Below the pieces are notes generated by a model. The model saw only the letters and a program-made list of their open reading frames with translations. It ran no database searches and had not been told where the DNA came from. A stretch of DNA of 12,091 nucleotides from JBARRS01 sp049644345. GTDB taxonomy: Bacteria > Actinomycetota > Thermoleophilia > Gaiellales > Gaiellaceae. The stretch covers positions 1 to 12,091 of the forward strand of contig JBARRS010000050.1 of NCBI GenBank assembly GCA_049644345.1, read 5' to 3'. Shown here piece by piece: positions 1-6,488 of this stretch (position 1 is the stretch's first letter; every line of letters starts with the position of its first letter). Position numbers and translations under genes: made by a program.

Positions 1-20
1 GAAAATGCTCAGGCATTTTC
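1..20. terminator. Perfect hairpin downstream of pncB, possible bidirectional terminator
   Basis: Positions 1-8 (GAAAATGC) and 13-20 (GCATTTTC) form a perfect 8-bp inverted repeat with a 4-base loop. Each arm is A/T-rich at its outer edge, so it resembles a compact bidirectional terminator for the minus-strand operon ending at 116 and for whatever lies left of the window. It could instead be an operator palindrome for a gene outside the window. The left flank is not visible. Confidence 0.4.
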
Positions 21-99
21 GGCGGCTTTGGTTTGTCGCTTCGCGAAAGGAGATGCCCCACCCGGTCGAACAGAGACCGGCGCCAGAAAACCCGAAACT

Positions 100-117
100 G
101 AAAATGCAAGCGTTTTC
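100..117 (-). terminator. Second, related hairpin touching the pncB stop codon
   Basis: GAAAATGC (100-107) and GCGTTTTC (110-117) pair over 7 of 8 positions, plus a G-U wobble in plus-strand RNA; minus-strand RNA has a C/A mismatch there instead. The structure overlaps the pncB stop codon (116-118) and shares the arm GAAAATGC with the hairpin at 1-20. Further T-rich runs follow on the minus strand. It is either a weak terminator or part of a repeat pair with 1-20. Confidence 0.3.
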
Positions 118-1201
118 ACTCGACGAGGTCGAGTCGCTCGTTGGGCCGGAAGCGCCGCCCGACCTTCGCCGACGGTCTTCCGTCCGTGAGGACGATGTCC
201 GCCGTGAAGTCGTTCGAGCCGCGGATCAGCGAGGAGCCGACGCCGTAGGAGTCGACCGGGACGCCGCGCTCCTCGAACTGACGGATCTTCTCGGCGGTGA
301 AGCCACCCGAGACGACGATCTTCACGCGCTCGAACCCGTCGTGGTCGAGCGCCTCGCGTACCCGCAGGACGAGGCGTTCGTTGACACCCGTCGGCTGAAA
401 ATCGCCCAGCTCGTCCCAGAGCGACCGGTCGACGAGCGACTCGGAGGTGTCGAGCCGCACGCCCCATAGCCGCGGTCCGAGAGCGCGCGCGACCTCGAGC
501 GACGTCCGCGCCGAGTCGTTCTCGAAATCGACGAGGACGACGACGTTCAGGTCCTCCGGCGCCCACTCGGCGAATTTCGTCGCCGCGAGCACCGTGTTGC
601 CGCCGTAGGAAGAGATCAACGAGTGGGGCACGGTGCCGACACCCTTGCCGCCCCACCACGAGGCCTGCTCGTCCGTGGTGACCCCGATCGGGGCGCCGAC
701 GACCTGGCCCGCAACGTACGCCGCGTACCCGTCTCCCGTCTGCACGCGGTGGTGGTCGTGCCGGGCGGGCATGAAGATGATCGGCTTGCCGCCCGCCGCC
801 TCGAGCACGCGCACGACGTTCGTCGTGATCAACGTTCTCCGGGCGAGCACACCCAAGTACAGCGTCTCGAGGTGAGCGAACGACGTGTAGTCGCCCTCGA
901 CCGTCATCACCGTCTCCCAGGGCTCGATCCTGTCACCGTCGTAGAGCGCGTGGACGGTCAGCCCCTCCCATTCGTCCGAGCACAGCTTGAGGATCGCGAT
1001 CGCCTCGTCCATGCCGCCGAGGTAGGAGCTCTTCTTCTGGAAGACCTGCATCACGACGCGTGGATGCCGGGCGTCCTCGAGCAGCGTGTCCCGCGCGTGG
1101 TTGAAGTAGGCGTCGGTGTAGTAGCCCTCCCGCATCTTCTCGACGGGGAGATCGAAGATCTCGGGCGGGAGCCGCTTGGCGCGAACGCGCTGCTGCTGCA
1201 C
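116..1201 (-). CDS. pncB: Nicotinate phosphoribosyltransferase
   Basis: This enzyme joins nicotinate to PRPP, forming nicotinate mononucleotide in the cytoplasmic Preiss-Handler (NAD salvage) route. The 361-residue product has the family's N-terminal YTDAYF motif (residues 28-33), a basic ARHDHHRVQTGDGY stretch (146-159), GTVPHSLI (189-196), VRLDTSES (248-255), and a C-terminal phosphate-binding VSGG (297-300) with GVGSS (324-328). These are the expected landmarks of the NAPRT/QPRT-like barrel. Length is at the short end for the family. The frame stays open upstream to 1459, but that part overlaps the preceding gene. GTG at 1201 is chosen because it lies one base after the upstream stop and leaves the conserved LPPEIFDLPVEK start of the family intact. 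No clear Shine-Dalgarno sequence is visible, so translational coupling is likely. Confidence 0.87.
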   Translation of the reverse strand: MQQQRVRAKRLPPEIFDLPVEKMREGYYTDAYFNHARDTLLEDARHPRVVMQVFQKKSSYLGGMDEAIAILKLCSDEWEGLTVHALYDGDRIEPWETVMTVEGDYTSFAHLETLYLGVLARRTLITTNVVRVLEAAGGKPIIFMPARHDHHRVQTGDGYAAYVAGQVVGAPIGVTTDEQASWWGGKGVGTVPHSLISSYGGNTVLAATKFAEWAPEDLNVVVLVDFENDSARTSLEVARALGPRLWGVRLDTSESLVDRSLWDELGDFQPTGVNERLVLRVREALDHDGFERVKIVVSGGFTAEKIRQFEERGVPVDSYGVGSSLIRGSNDFTADIVLTDGRPSAKVGRRFRPNERLDLVE

Positions 1202-1202
1202 G

Positions 1203-1991
1203 CTACGCGTCCAGTTTCGCCTCTTCCAGCTCCAGGCACGCGGCGAGCGCGGCTTTCGCAACCTCCAGCTGCTCAGGCGTCGGCTCGGCTGTCGCAAGCC
1301 GGTGCTGGAGCTCGTGGCCGGGCCGCGCGAGCGCCCGAGCAACCCGATTCTCGGGATGCCGCACCATCCACGCGAAGATCTCCGTCGACGCAGCGAGCGC
1401 GCCAAGCTGCGCTCCGGCCCTTGCAGGCCCGCGTAGGTGCTCCGGAGCCCGGCCGGCAAGCGCGCCGCCGACCGCCGAGCTGGCGAGCAGTGGCCCGATC
1501 ATGTGCGAGCCGCACCGCTCGTGCTCCTTCGCGCGCGGCTCGCCGTGCTCGTAGCTGCCGATCGAGATGTGCTCGGCGCCGTGATAGCCGGCCACGTCCG
1601 AGCTCCGCACGGCCAGCACAGCGGGCGCGAGGGACAACGCTCCCGCCAGCAGCTCTCGCGCCATCGGGCCGATCTGGCGTGACTCCTTCACGAGCCGGAC
1701 ACCGATCGCCGTGCCGGCCATCGAGGCGATCACGGCAGGGCGCTCGAACGGGAGGCGCGCCTCCGGCAGCTTTCGCCGCACAGCCGGAAGCAGCGCGAGG
1801 ACCTCGCCGAGGCGCGCCGGTCCCCGCAGCAGACGACTGTTGACCGCCGCCGCGCGGAAGCTCTTGCGGGCCGAGGCGACCTTGACCGAGCCGTCACGGA
1901 GCCGGACGGCGCACGCCCAGGAAGTGGGCCCGTGCACGAGCACGCCGTTCGCAAGCGCCATCCCGCCGAGTCTGATCTTCTCCTTGGCCAT
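1203..1991 (-). CDS. DUF1385 (YqhQ-like) membrane-associated protein
   Basis: The 262-residue protein belongs to the DUF1385/YqhQ family, whose biochemical function is not established to my knowledge. Family marks seen are an N-terminal GGMALANGVLVHGP (residues 9-22, matching the usual GGQAVxEGVMMRGP), YHGAEH (136-141), a Cys in HERCGSH (C160) where the family normally has HxRCGTxF, and a C-terminal helix of the type PTPEQLEVAKAAL. It is shorter than the usual ~300 residues. Its hydrophobic segments (roughly 85-100, 114-128, 164-180) are weaker than in typical members, so membrane topology is uncertain. It starts at an ATG 13 bp after the M20 gene and ends one base before pncB. A TACGCT -10-like box sits 7 bases before the ATG, so it may have its own leaderless promoter. 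Confidence 0.8.
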   Translation of the reverse strand: MAKEKIRLGGMALANGVLVHGPTSWACAVRLRDGSVKVASARKSFRAAAVNSRLLRGPARLGEVLALLPAVRRKLPEARLPFERPAVIASMAGTAIGVRLVKESRQIGPMARELLAGALSLAPAVLAVRSSDVAGYHGAEHISIGSYEHGEPRAKEHERCGSHMIGPLLASSAVGGALAGRAPEHLRGPARAGAQLGALAASTEIFAWMVRHPENRVARALARPGHELQHRLATAEPTPEQLEVAKAALAACLELEEAKLDA

Positions 1992-1997
1992 GGCCAG

Positions 1998-2003
1998 AGC
2001 GTA
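1998..2003 (-). promoter_or_regulatory. Putative -10 box (TACGCT) for DUF1385-pncB
   Basis: TACGCT reads on the minus strand from 2003 to 1998. Its last base is 7 positions before the A of the ATG at 1991, which places the predicted transcription start on the start codon itself. No -35 box and no Shine-Dalgarno sequence are evident. The spacing matches other putative leaderless starts in this window. Confidence 0.35.
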
Positions 2004-2004
2004 G

Positions 2005-3303
2005 CTAGGCGCCGACGGACTGCGCCGCGTGGCGGAGGAAGCGGACGCCGAGCTCGAGATCGTCGACCGCGATCCGCTCGTCCGCGGAGTGGATCAAGCG
2101 CGACGCGAGCTCCGGGTTCATCGTCCGCATCGGAAAGAAGCCGTAGGCAACCGTGCCGAACGCCTGCCGGACCCAGTGGCTGTCGGTGAAGCCGGCGAGA
2201 CAGGTCGGCACCGCCCGCGCTCCCGGCTCGACCTCCTCGACGAATGCCGTGATCGCGTCCCAGAGCGGCGTCTCGACCGGCGAGCGGGTGCCGCCGTAGG
2301 CCCCTTCCCACTCAAGCTCGTAGTCCCCCTCGCCGAGCACTTCGCGGAGCACATGCTCGGCGCCGGCGGTCGACTGCTCGGGCAGCAGGCGGCAGTCGAC
2401 GACGACCTCGCTCAGCGCCGGTATCACGTTCCGCTTCTTCGAGGCCGAGATCATCGTCGGCGAGAGCGTCAGCGCCAGCAGCGGCTCGACGAGGTCGCCG
2501 GCGAGCGGGTCGACTGCGGCCGCCCGCTCGACCGCCTCCTCCGCCGAGACGGGCTCGCCGACGATCGCCTCGAGGAGCGCCGCGGCCTCGGGCCCGAGAC
2601 GGGGCTCCGGCCGGTACTCCACAAGCCGCTCGATCAGGCGCGCGGCCTTGACGAGCGCGTTGTCGGCGATTCCCGGCATCGAGGCGTGCCCGCTGCGCCC
2701 GTGGACGAGCAGCCGAAAGGGCGCACTCATCTTCTCCGCTGTCGAGCAGACGTAGAGGACGCGGTCGCCGAACTGGAGCCGGTCGCCGGCGCCCTCGTTC
2801 AAGGCGTACTCCGCGCGGACAGCGTCCGGGTGCTCGCGGCACAACCACGTGAGGCCGAAGTCCTCGCCCACCTCCTCGTCGGCGCAGGCGGCGAAGATCA
2901 GGTCGCCGGCCGGCTCGAAACCGTCACGCGCAAGCGAGGCGATCGCGACGGCGCTCGCCGCGACCTGGCCCTTCATGTCGAGCGCGCCGCGGCCCCAGAT
3001 CTCGCCGTCGCGCAGGTCGCCCGACCACGGGTCGACCTGCCACTCGCGGCGATCCGCGAGCACCGTGTCCGTATGCGAGAGCAGCAGCAGCCGAGGCCCC
3101 TCGCCCCGGCCGGGGATCCGGGCGACGAGGTTCGCCCGCTCGGGCACCTTGGCGTACAGGTCGCAGGCGACTCCCGCGCTCCCGAGGTAGTCGCGGAGTA
3201 GCTCGGCCGCTCGCGTCTCGTTCCCGGGCGGATTGACTGTGTCGAGGCGGATCAGCTGTTGGAGGAGCTCCGTCGCCTCGTCCCTCAGCGTGACCGTCGC
3301 CAC
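2005..3303 (-). CDS. M20-family metallopeptidase/deacylase (ArgE/DapE/ACY1 type)
   Basis: This is a dinuclear-zinc amidohydrolase of the M20/M28 superfamily that hydrolyses N-acyl amino acids or dipeptide-like amides. The 432-residue product has metal ligands in SHTDTV (H77, D79), the bridging D109 in WGRGALDMKG, the catalytic pair E143-E144 in ACADEEVGE, a dimerisation-domain RSGHAS motif, and a C-terminal ligand His at about 405 (IHSADERI). All expected catalytic residues are present, so it should be active. Substrate cannot be read from sequence. GTG at 3303 shares its G with the upstream TAG stop (TAGTG overlap), and GGAAGG lies 8 bases upstream, so the two genes are translationally coupled. 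Its place behind a tryptophan dioxygenase-like gene raises the possibility of a formyl- or acyl-amide substrate, which is inference only. A longer open frame to 4026 is only antisense and upstream read-through. Confidence 0.87.
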   Translation of the reverse strand: MATVTLRDEATELLQQLIRLDTVNPPGNETRAAELLRDYLGSAGVACDLYAKVPERANLVARIPGRGEGPRLLLLSHTDTVLADRREWQVDPWSGDLRDGEIWGRGALDMKGQVAASAVAIASLARDGFEPAGDLIFAACADEEVGEDFGLTWLCREHPDAVRAEYALNEGAGDRLQFGDRVLYVCSTAEKMSAPFRLLVHGRSGHASMPGIADNALVKAARLIERLVEYRPEPRLGPEAAALLEAIVGEPVSAEEAVERAAAVDPLAGDLVEPLLALTLSPTMISASKKRNVIPALSEVVVDCRLLPEQSTAGAEHVLREVLGEGDYELEWEGAYGGTRSPVETPLWDAITAFVEEVEPGARAVPTCLAGFTDSHWVRQAFGTVAYGFFPMRTMNPELASRLIHSADERIAVDDLELGVRFLRHAAQSVGA

Positions 3304-4046
3304 TATCGGCGCCTTCCGAGCTCGAGCAGGTACCTCCGCGGCTCGCTGACCCCGTCGTCGGTGCTGAAGCCGGCCCAGTAAGCGATCATCGCCGAGCGGA
3401 GCTCCTCGCGGGCTGCCGGCTCGAGCGAGTCGACGAGCGCCTTCACCGGCGGCGCGGCCGTCGACATCAGCTCCCACACGCTCTCGGGCGTCTCGCCCTC
3501 CAAATGCCAGACCCGCTCCTCGAACTCGAGCTCGAACGCACCCCCGAGCAGCTCCGTGACGCGCTCTTCCCGACCCCAATCGTCCGCGGGCGAACCGTTT
3601 TCCTCGTGGGAGAACCGCGCGTAGATCGCGTGCAGACCCTCGTTCGGCCGCCACGCTGTCAGACCGAGCCGGTTGCGGCAGACGCGTGCGATCTCGGCTG
3701 CGGCCGCCTCGGGCTCGGGCGCGAAGATGACGCCGAAGCTCGAGCTGACGACGTCGAAGGACGCGTCCTCGAACGGCAGCGCCTGCGCATTCGCCTCGAC
3801 CCATTCGACCTTGTCGCTCTTCGCGCGCGCCTGCTCGAGCAGCCTTGGAGCGATATCGACGCCGGTCACCTCTGCACCGGCCTGAGCCGCTCGCACGGCG
3901 ACGCCTCCGGTGCCGGTAGCAACGTCGAGCCAGCGCTCGCCCGGCTGGGGCCTCAGCCGCGCCACCAGCTCGTCGTGAATCGGCGCGAACCGCTCCGCGA
4001 TCCGCTCGTATTCGCCCGCGCCCCAAAGCTCGGCGGGCGAGCTCAC
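3303..4046 (-). CDS. Class I SAM-dependent methyltransferase
   Basis: This 247-residue enzyme has a seven-strand Rossmann-type methyltransferase fold. Motif I is WLDVATGTGG (residues 39-48), followed by an acidic strand-2 end GAEVTGVDIAP, ANAQALPFEDASFDVV (adenine-binding and motif IV region), and a C-terminal half with Trp and acidic residues typical of the UbiE/ArsM-like group (Methyltransf_11/25). The usual post-motif loop (VLRPGGRL) is contracted to VCRNRLGLTAW, losing the PGG turn. The substrate is unknown. GTG at 4046 is chosen because GAGGAGG lies 10 bases upstream inside the end of the dioxygenase gene. The gap to that gene is 5 bp, and its own stop overlaps the M20 start. Context suggests a small-molecule substrate handled together with the dioxygenase and hydrolase. 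Confidence 0.85.
   Translation of the reverse strand: MSSPAELWGAGEYERIAERFAPIHDELVARLRPQPGERWLDVATGTGGVAVRAAQAGAEVTGVDIAPRLLEQARAKSDKVEWVEANAQALPFEDASFDVVSSSFGVIFAPEPEAAAAEIARVCRNRLGLTAWRPNEGLHAIYARFSHEENGSPADDWGREERVTELLGGAFELEFEERVWHLEGETPESVWELMSTAAPPVKALVDSLEPAAREELRSAMIAYWAGFSTDDGVSEPRRYLLELGRRR
3312..3317 (-). promoter_or_regulatory. Ribosome binding site GGAAGG deciding the M20 start
   Basis: GGAAGG lies inside the last codons of the methyltransferase gene, 8 bases before the GTG at 3303. It supports the start that overlaps the upstream stop by one base. Confidence 0.5.
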
Positions 4047-4051
4047 GGCGT

Positions 4052-4771
4052 TCAGCCCTCCTCGATCGCCCGGTCCGTCAGCCGATTTCGCGCCTCCCAG
4101 AGCTCCGGGAAGAACTTCTGCTTGATCAGCCCGCCGAGCAGCTCGACCGGCGTTCCCTGGGTGCCGACGACCTCGTCGCCGATGATCCGCGCGACCACCT
4201 TGTAGTGCCGCATCCGCCAGATCGTGATCCGCTCGTCCCACTCGATCAGGCACTCGCCGAGCTGGTACAGCTCCTCGTGGTCGGCCCCGTGCCTGTACAG
4301 CTCGACGACGGACAAGTCCGCCTCGCGAAGCAGACGCTGGAAGGCCTGCCCCAGCTGGGGTGTCACCCGCCGGATCTCTCTGAACCCGGGCGAGTCGAAG
4401 CCGCTGCCGTGGCCGAGGACGGGCCGTACGTGGCGCGCGTACTCCCAAGGCGAGAGGTGCACGAGCATGTCCAGTTGCTCGGTGATCAGCTTCAGGCACA
4501 GGTTCGCCCGCCGCAGCAGCCGCACCGCAGGCGCGAGATCGTCGCGCTCGACCAGGCGCGTCGCCTCCTCGACCTCGTTCCACGCGAGCTTGAGCCACAG
4601 CTCGGAAGACTGGTGGACGGTCTGAAAGAGGAGCTCGTCCCGGTGCGCCTGCTCCTCGGGCCGTTTCTGGAGCGCGAGCAGCTCGTCAGTGCGGAGGTAG
4701 CGCTCGTAGTCGCTCGCGCCTTCGCCCGGGAGGATCGGCTGCGTGTAGTCCTCGACGCGGCTGCTCGGCAC
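4052..4771 (-). CDS. kynA: Tryptophan 2,3-dioxygenase (TDO) family heme protein
   Basis: TDO opens the indole ring of L-tryptophan with O2, giving N-formylkynurenine, the first step of the kynurenine route. The 239-residue protein shows YERYLRTDELLALQ (22-35), the substrate-pocket F49 and H53 in LLFQTVHQSSELW, GSGFDSPGFR (122-131) holding the carboxylate-binding Arg, the proximal heme ligand H189 in IWRMRH, and GTQGTP (203-208) matching the GTGGT/S active-site loop. It is shorter than most bacterial TDOs (about 270-300 residues). GTG at 4771 is the only suitable start in this frame, and a TATGCT -10-like box ends 7 bases before it, so the message may be leaderless. It heads the minus-strand operon and diverges from rarA across 21 bp. 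A specialised TDO-fold oxygenase, such as the indole hydroxylases of secondary metabolism, is the main alternative. Confidence 0.88.
   Translation of the reverse strand: MPSSRVEDYTQPILPGEGASDYERYLRTDELLALQKRPEEQAHRDELLFQTVHQSSELWLKLAWNEVEEATRLVERDDLAPAVRLLRRANLCLKLITEQLDMLVHLSPWEYARHVRPVLGHGSGFDSPGFREIRRVTPQLGQAFQRLLREADLSVVELYRHGADHEELYQLGECLIEWDERITIWRMRHYKVVARIIGDEVVGTQGTPVELLGGLIKQKFFPELWEARNRLTDRAIEEG
4057..4063 (-). promoter_or_regulatory. Strong ribosome binding site GAGGAGG for the methyltransferase
   Basis: GAGGAGG is formed by the last codons (GAG GAG GGC TGA) of the dioxygenase gene and lies 10 bases before the GTG at 4046. It decides that start and shows the two genes are read from one message. 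Confidence 0.6.
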
Positions 4772-4777
4772 GCGCGG

Positions 4778-4783
4778 AGCATA
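4778..4783 (-). promoter_or_regulatory. Putative -10 box TATGCT for the dioxygenase operon
   Basis: TATGCT reads on the minus strand from 4783 to 4778. Its last base is 7 positions before the G of the GTG at 4771, predicting a leaderless transcript. It overlaps the plus-strand box CATACT (4780-4785) by four bases. No convincing -35 hexamer was found, which is common in high-GC actinobacteria. Confidence 0.4.
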
Positions 4784-4785
4784 CT
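4780..4785 (+). promoter_or_regulatory. Putative -10 box CATACT for the rarA operon
   Basis: CATACT keeps the key A at position 2 and T at position 6. It ends 8 positions before the A of the rarA ATG at 4793, so that transcript is also predicted to be leaderless. It shares CATA (4780-4783) with the opposing minus-strand box. Confidence 0.38.
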
Positions 4786-4792
4786 TCCCGAA

Positions 4793-6058
4793 ATGTCTGA
4801 TCTCTTCTCGGACGCGGCCGCCCGGCGGCTGCCTGAGGTCGCGCCTCTCGCTCTGCGGATCAGGCCCCGGCGGCTCGACGGCTTCGTCGGCCAGCGCCAG
4901 GTGCTCGGCGAAGGATCGGCGCTCCGTGCCGCGATCGAGCAGGACCGTGTCGTCTCCTCGATTCTCTATGGGCCGCCCGGGAGTGGCAAGACGACGCTCG
5001 CCCGGATCGTCGCCGAGACGACCGGCGCCGCGTTCGAGGAGCTCTCGGCGGTGTCGGCTTCGGTCGCAGACGTTCGCGCGGTGATCGAGCGGGCGCGAGA
5101 GCGACTCGGGTCCACCGGCATCCGCACGATCCTCTTCCTCGACGAGATTCACCGGTTCAACAAAGCACAGCAGGATGTCGTGCTCCCGGCGGTCGAATCC
5201 GGGCTCGTTACCCTGATCGGCGCGACCACCGAGAACCCGTACTTCGAGGTCAACTCCGCTCTCCTCTCGCGCTGCCAGGTCTACGAGCTCGTCCCGCACG
5301 AGGAAGAGGACCTCGAGGAGCTCGTCCGCCGCGGCGCAGGCGAGCTCGACGCGGGCGTGCCGGAGGAGCTCGTCGGGCTGATCGCGCGGCGGGCCGGCGG
5401 CGACGCACGCAACGCGCTCAACATCCTCGAGCTTGCCTGGCAGACGGCGAAGGCCGAGAGCGGGCCCTTGAACGAGACACACGTCGAGGACGCGGCCCGC
5501 ACGCGGCCGCTCGTCTACGACAAGGCCGGCGACGCCCACTACGACTTCGTCTCGGCATTCATCAAGTCGATGCGCGGCTCCGATCCGGACGCGGCCGTGT
5601 ACTACCTCGCCGCGATGCTCGAGGGCGGAGAGGATCCTCGCTACGTCGCGCGGCGGATGATCGTGCTCGCCTCGGAGGATGTCGGCAACGCCGATCCGCG
5701 CGCCCTCCTCGTCGCGGTCGCCGCCGCGCAGGCGGTCGAGCACGTCGGCCTGCCCGAAGCGCGGCTCAACCTCGCACAGGCCGCGATCTACCTCGCGCGG
5801 GCGCCGAAGTCGAACGCGAGCTACGTCGCGCTCAAGGAGGCGACCGCCGACGTGCGGGACCGCGGCCACGCCCGCCCTCCGGACGAGCTGCGCGACGCGC
5901 ACTACCCCGGCGCCAAGAAGCTCGGGCGCGGCAAGGGCTACATCTATCCGCACTCGGATCCGGCCGGGTTTGAGACCGACCACCTGCCGGAAGAGTTGCG
6001 GGGCCGGAAGTACTACAGACCAGCCCAATCAGGAGAGGAGGCCGACGATGGCGATTGA
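4793..6058 (+). CDS. rarA: Replication-associated recombination protein A (RarA/MgsA AAA+ ATPase)
   Basis: RarA is an AAA+ ATPase of the clamp-loader/RuvB-like group that acts at stalled replication forks with SSB. The 421-residue product has the family N-terminus with RPRRLDGFVGQ (24-34), Walker A GPPGSGKTT (60-68), Walker B ILFLDEIHRF (113-122), sensor 1 GATTENP, an arginine-finger segment LLSRCQVYEL, sensor 2 GDARNALNILE, and the C-terminal tetramerisation domain with MLEGGEDPRYVARRM and a final KGYIYPHSDP-type motif. Length and motif order are normal, so it is presumably functional. ATG at 4793 matches the family start. No Shine-Dalgarno site is seen, consistent with a leaderless message. 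The stop overlaps the OsmC start by 11 bp. It is the first gene of a four-gene plus-strand run, although its partners there have no known link to replication. Confidence 0.95.
   Translation: MSDLFSDAAARRLPEVAPLALRIRPRRLDGFVGQRQVLGEGSALRAAIEQDRVVSSILYGPPGSGKTTLARIVAETTGAAFEELSAVSASVADVRAVIERARERLGSTGIRTILFLDEIHRFNKAQQDVVLPAVESGLVTLIGATTENPYFEVNSALLSRCQVYELVPHEEEDLEELVRRGAGELDAGVPEELVGLIARRAGGDARNALNILELAWQTAKAESGPLNETHVEDAARTRPLVYDKAGDAHYDFVSAFIKSMRGSDPDAAVYYLAAMLEGGEDPRYVARRMIVLASEDVGNADPRALLVAVAAAQAVEHVGLPEARLNLAQAAIYLARAPKSNASYVALKEATADVRDRGHARPPDELRDAHYPGAKKLGRGKGYIYPHSDPAGFETDHLPEELRGRKYYRPAQSGEEADDGD
6031..6040 (+). promoter_or_regulatory. Ribosome binding site for the OsmC gene (AGGAGAGGAG)
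   Basis: This purine-rich AGGAGAGGAG sits inside the 3' end of rarA, 7 bases before the ATG at 6048. It fixes that start even though the two genes overlap by 11 bp. Confidence 0.65.
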
Positions 6059-6488
6059 GCGGCGCGCGCACGCAACGTGGGAGGGCGATCTTCGCCAGGG
6101 CTCGGGGCGATTCGACCTCGAGAGCAGCGGAGCCGTCCGCGGCGAAGAGGTCACGTTCGCCTCCCGGTTCGAGGAGCCGGGTGGAAAGACGAGCCCGGAG
6201 GAGCTGATCGCCGCCGCCCATGCCACATGCTTCTCGATGGCGCTCGCAAACGGCCTCGCACAGCAGGGTCACGCGCCGACGCGGCTCGAGACCGACGCGG
6301 TCTGCACGCTCGACCGAGCCGACGGCGGCTTCGAGATCGTCTCGATGCACCTGACGGTCCGCGGCGAGGTCGAGGGGCTCGACGGGGACGGCTTTCGCGC
6401 GGCAGCCGAGGAGGCAAAGGAGAACTGCCCGGTCTCGAAGGCGCTCGCCGGCAATCTCGAGCTGACGCTCGACGCCTCTCTCGCGTGA
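6048..6488 (+). CDS. osmC: OsmC-family peroxiredoxin
   Basis: OsmC proteins are cytoplasmic thiol peroxidases that reduce organic hydroperoxides (and H2O2) using two cysteines per active site. The 146-residue product has the normal family length. It opens with RRAHATWEGDLRQGSG, continues with TSPEELIAAAHATCFSMAL carrying the peroxidatic C61 and the preceding Glu pair (E51-E52), and has the resolving C127 in ENCPVSKAL. This matches the OsmC subgroup rather than Ohr. The start is set by the strong site at 6031-6040. It overlaps rarA by 11 bp, and its TGA overlaps the GTG of the ETF gene (GTGA). Lying directly before a flavoprotein gene, it could help handle peroxides formed by leaky flavin electron transfer, which is inference. 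Confidence 0.92.
   Translation: MAIERRAHATWEGDLRQGSGRFDLESSGAVRGEEVTFASRFEEPGGKTSPEELIAAAHATCFSMALANGLAQQGHAPTRLETDAVCTLDRADGGFEIVSMHLTVRGEVEGLDGDGFRAAAEEAKENCPVSKALAGNLELTLDASLA

Noticed and set aside
1202..1459. N-terminal extension of pncB up to 1459
   Set aside because: The extra 86 residues are low-complexity Arg/Ser, overlap the DUF1385 gene in another frame and precede the conserved family start.
623..1843. Long plus-strand open frame opposite pncB and the DUF1385 gene
   Set aside because: Its product is Arg/Ala/Pro-rich without recognisable domains, and it is antisense to two genes with clear family motifs. It is a high-GC shadow frame.
3304..4026. Fusion of an extra N-terminal domain to the M20 enzyme
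   Set aside because: The open frame there is the shadow of the methyltransferase. GTG at 3303, with GGAAGG eight bases upstream, gives a normal M20 length.
4772..6028. Minus-strand extension of the dioxygenase across rarA
   Set aside because: It is the complement of rarA, which has all AAA+ motifs in order. The extension has no dioxygenase similarity.
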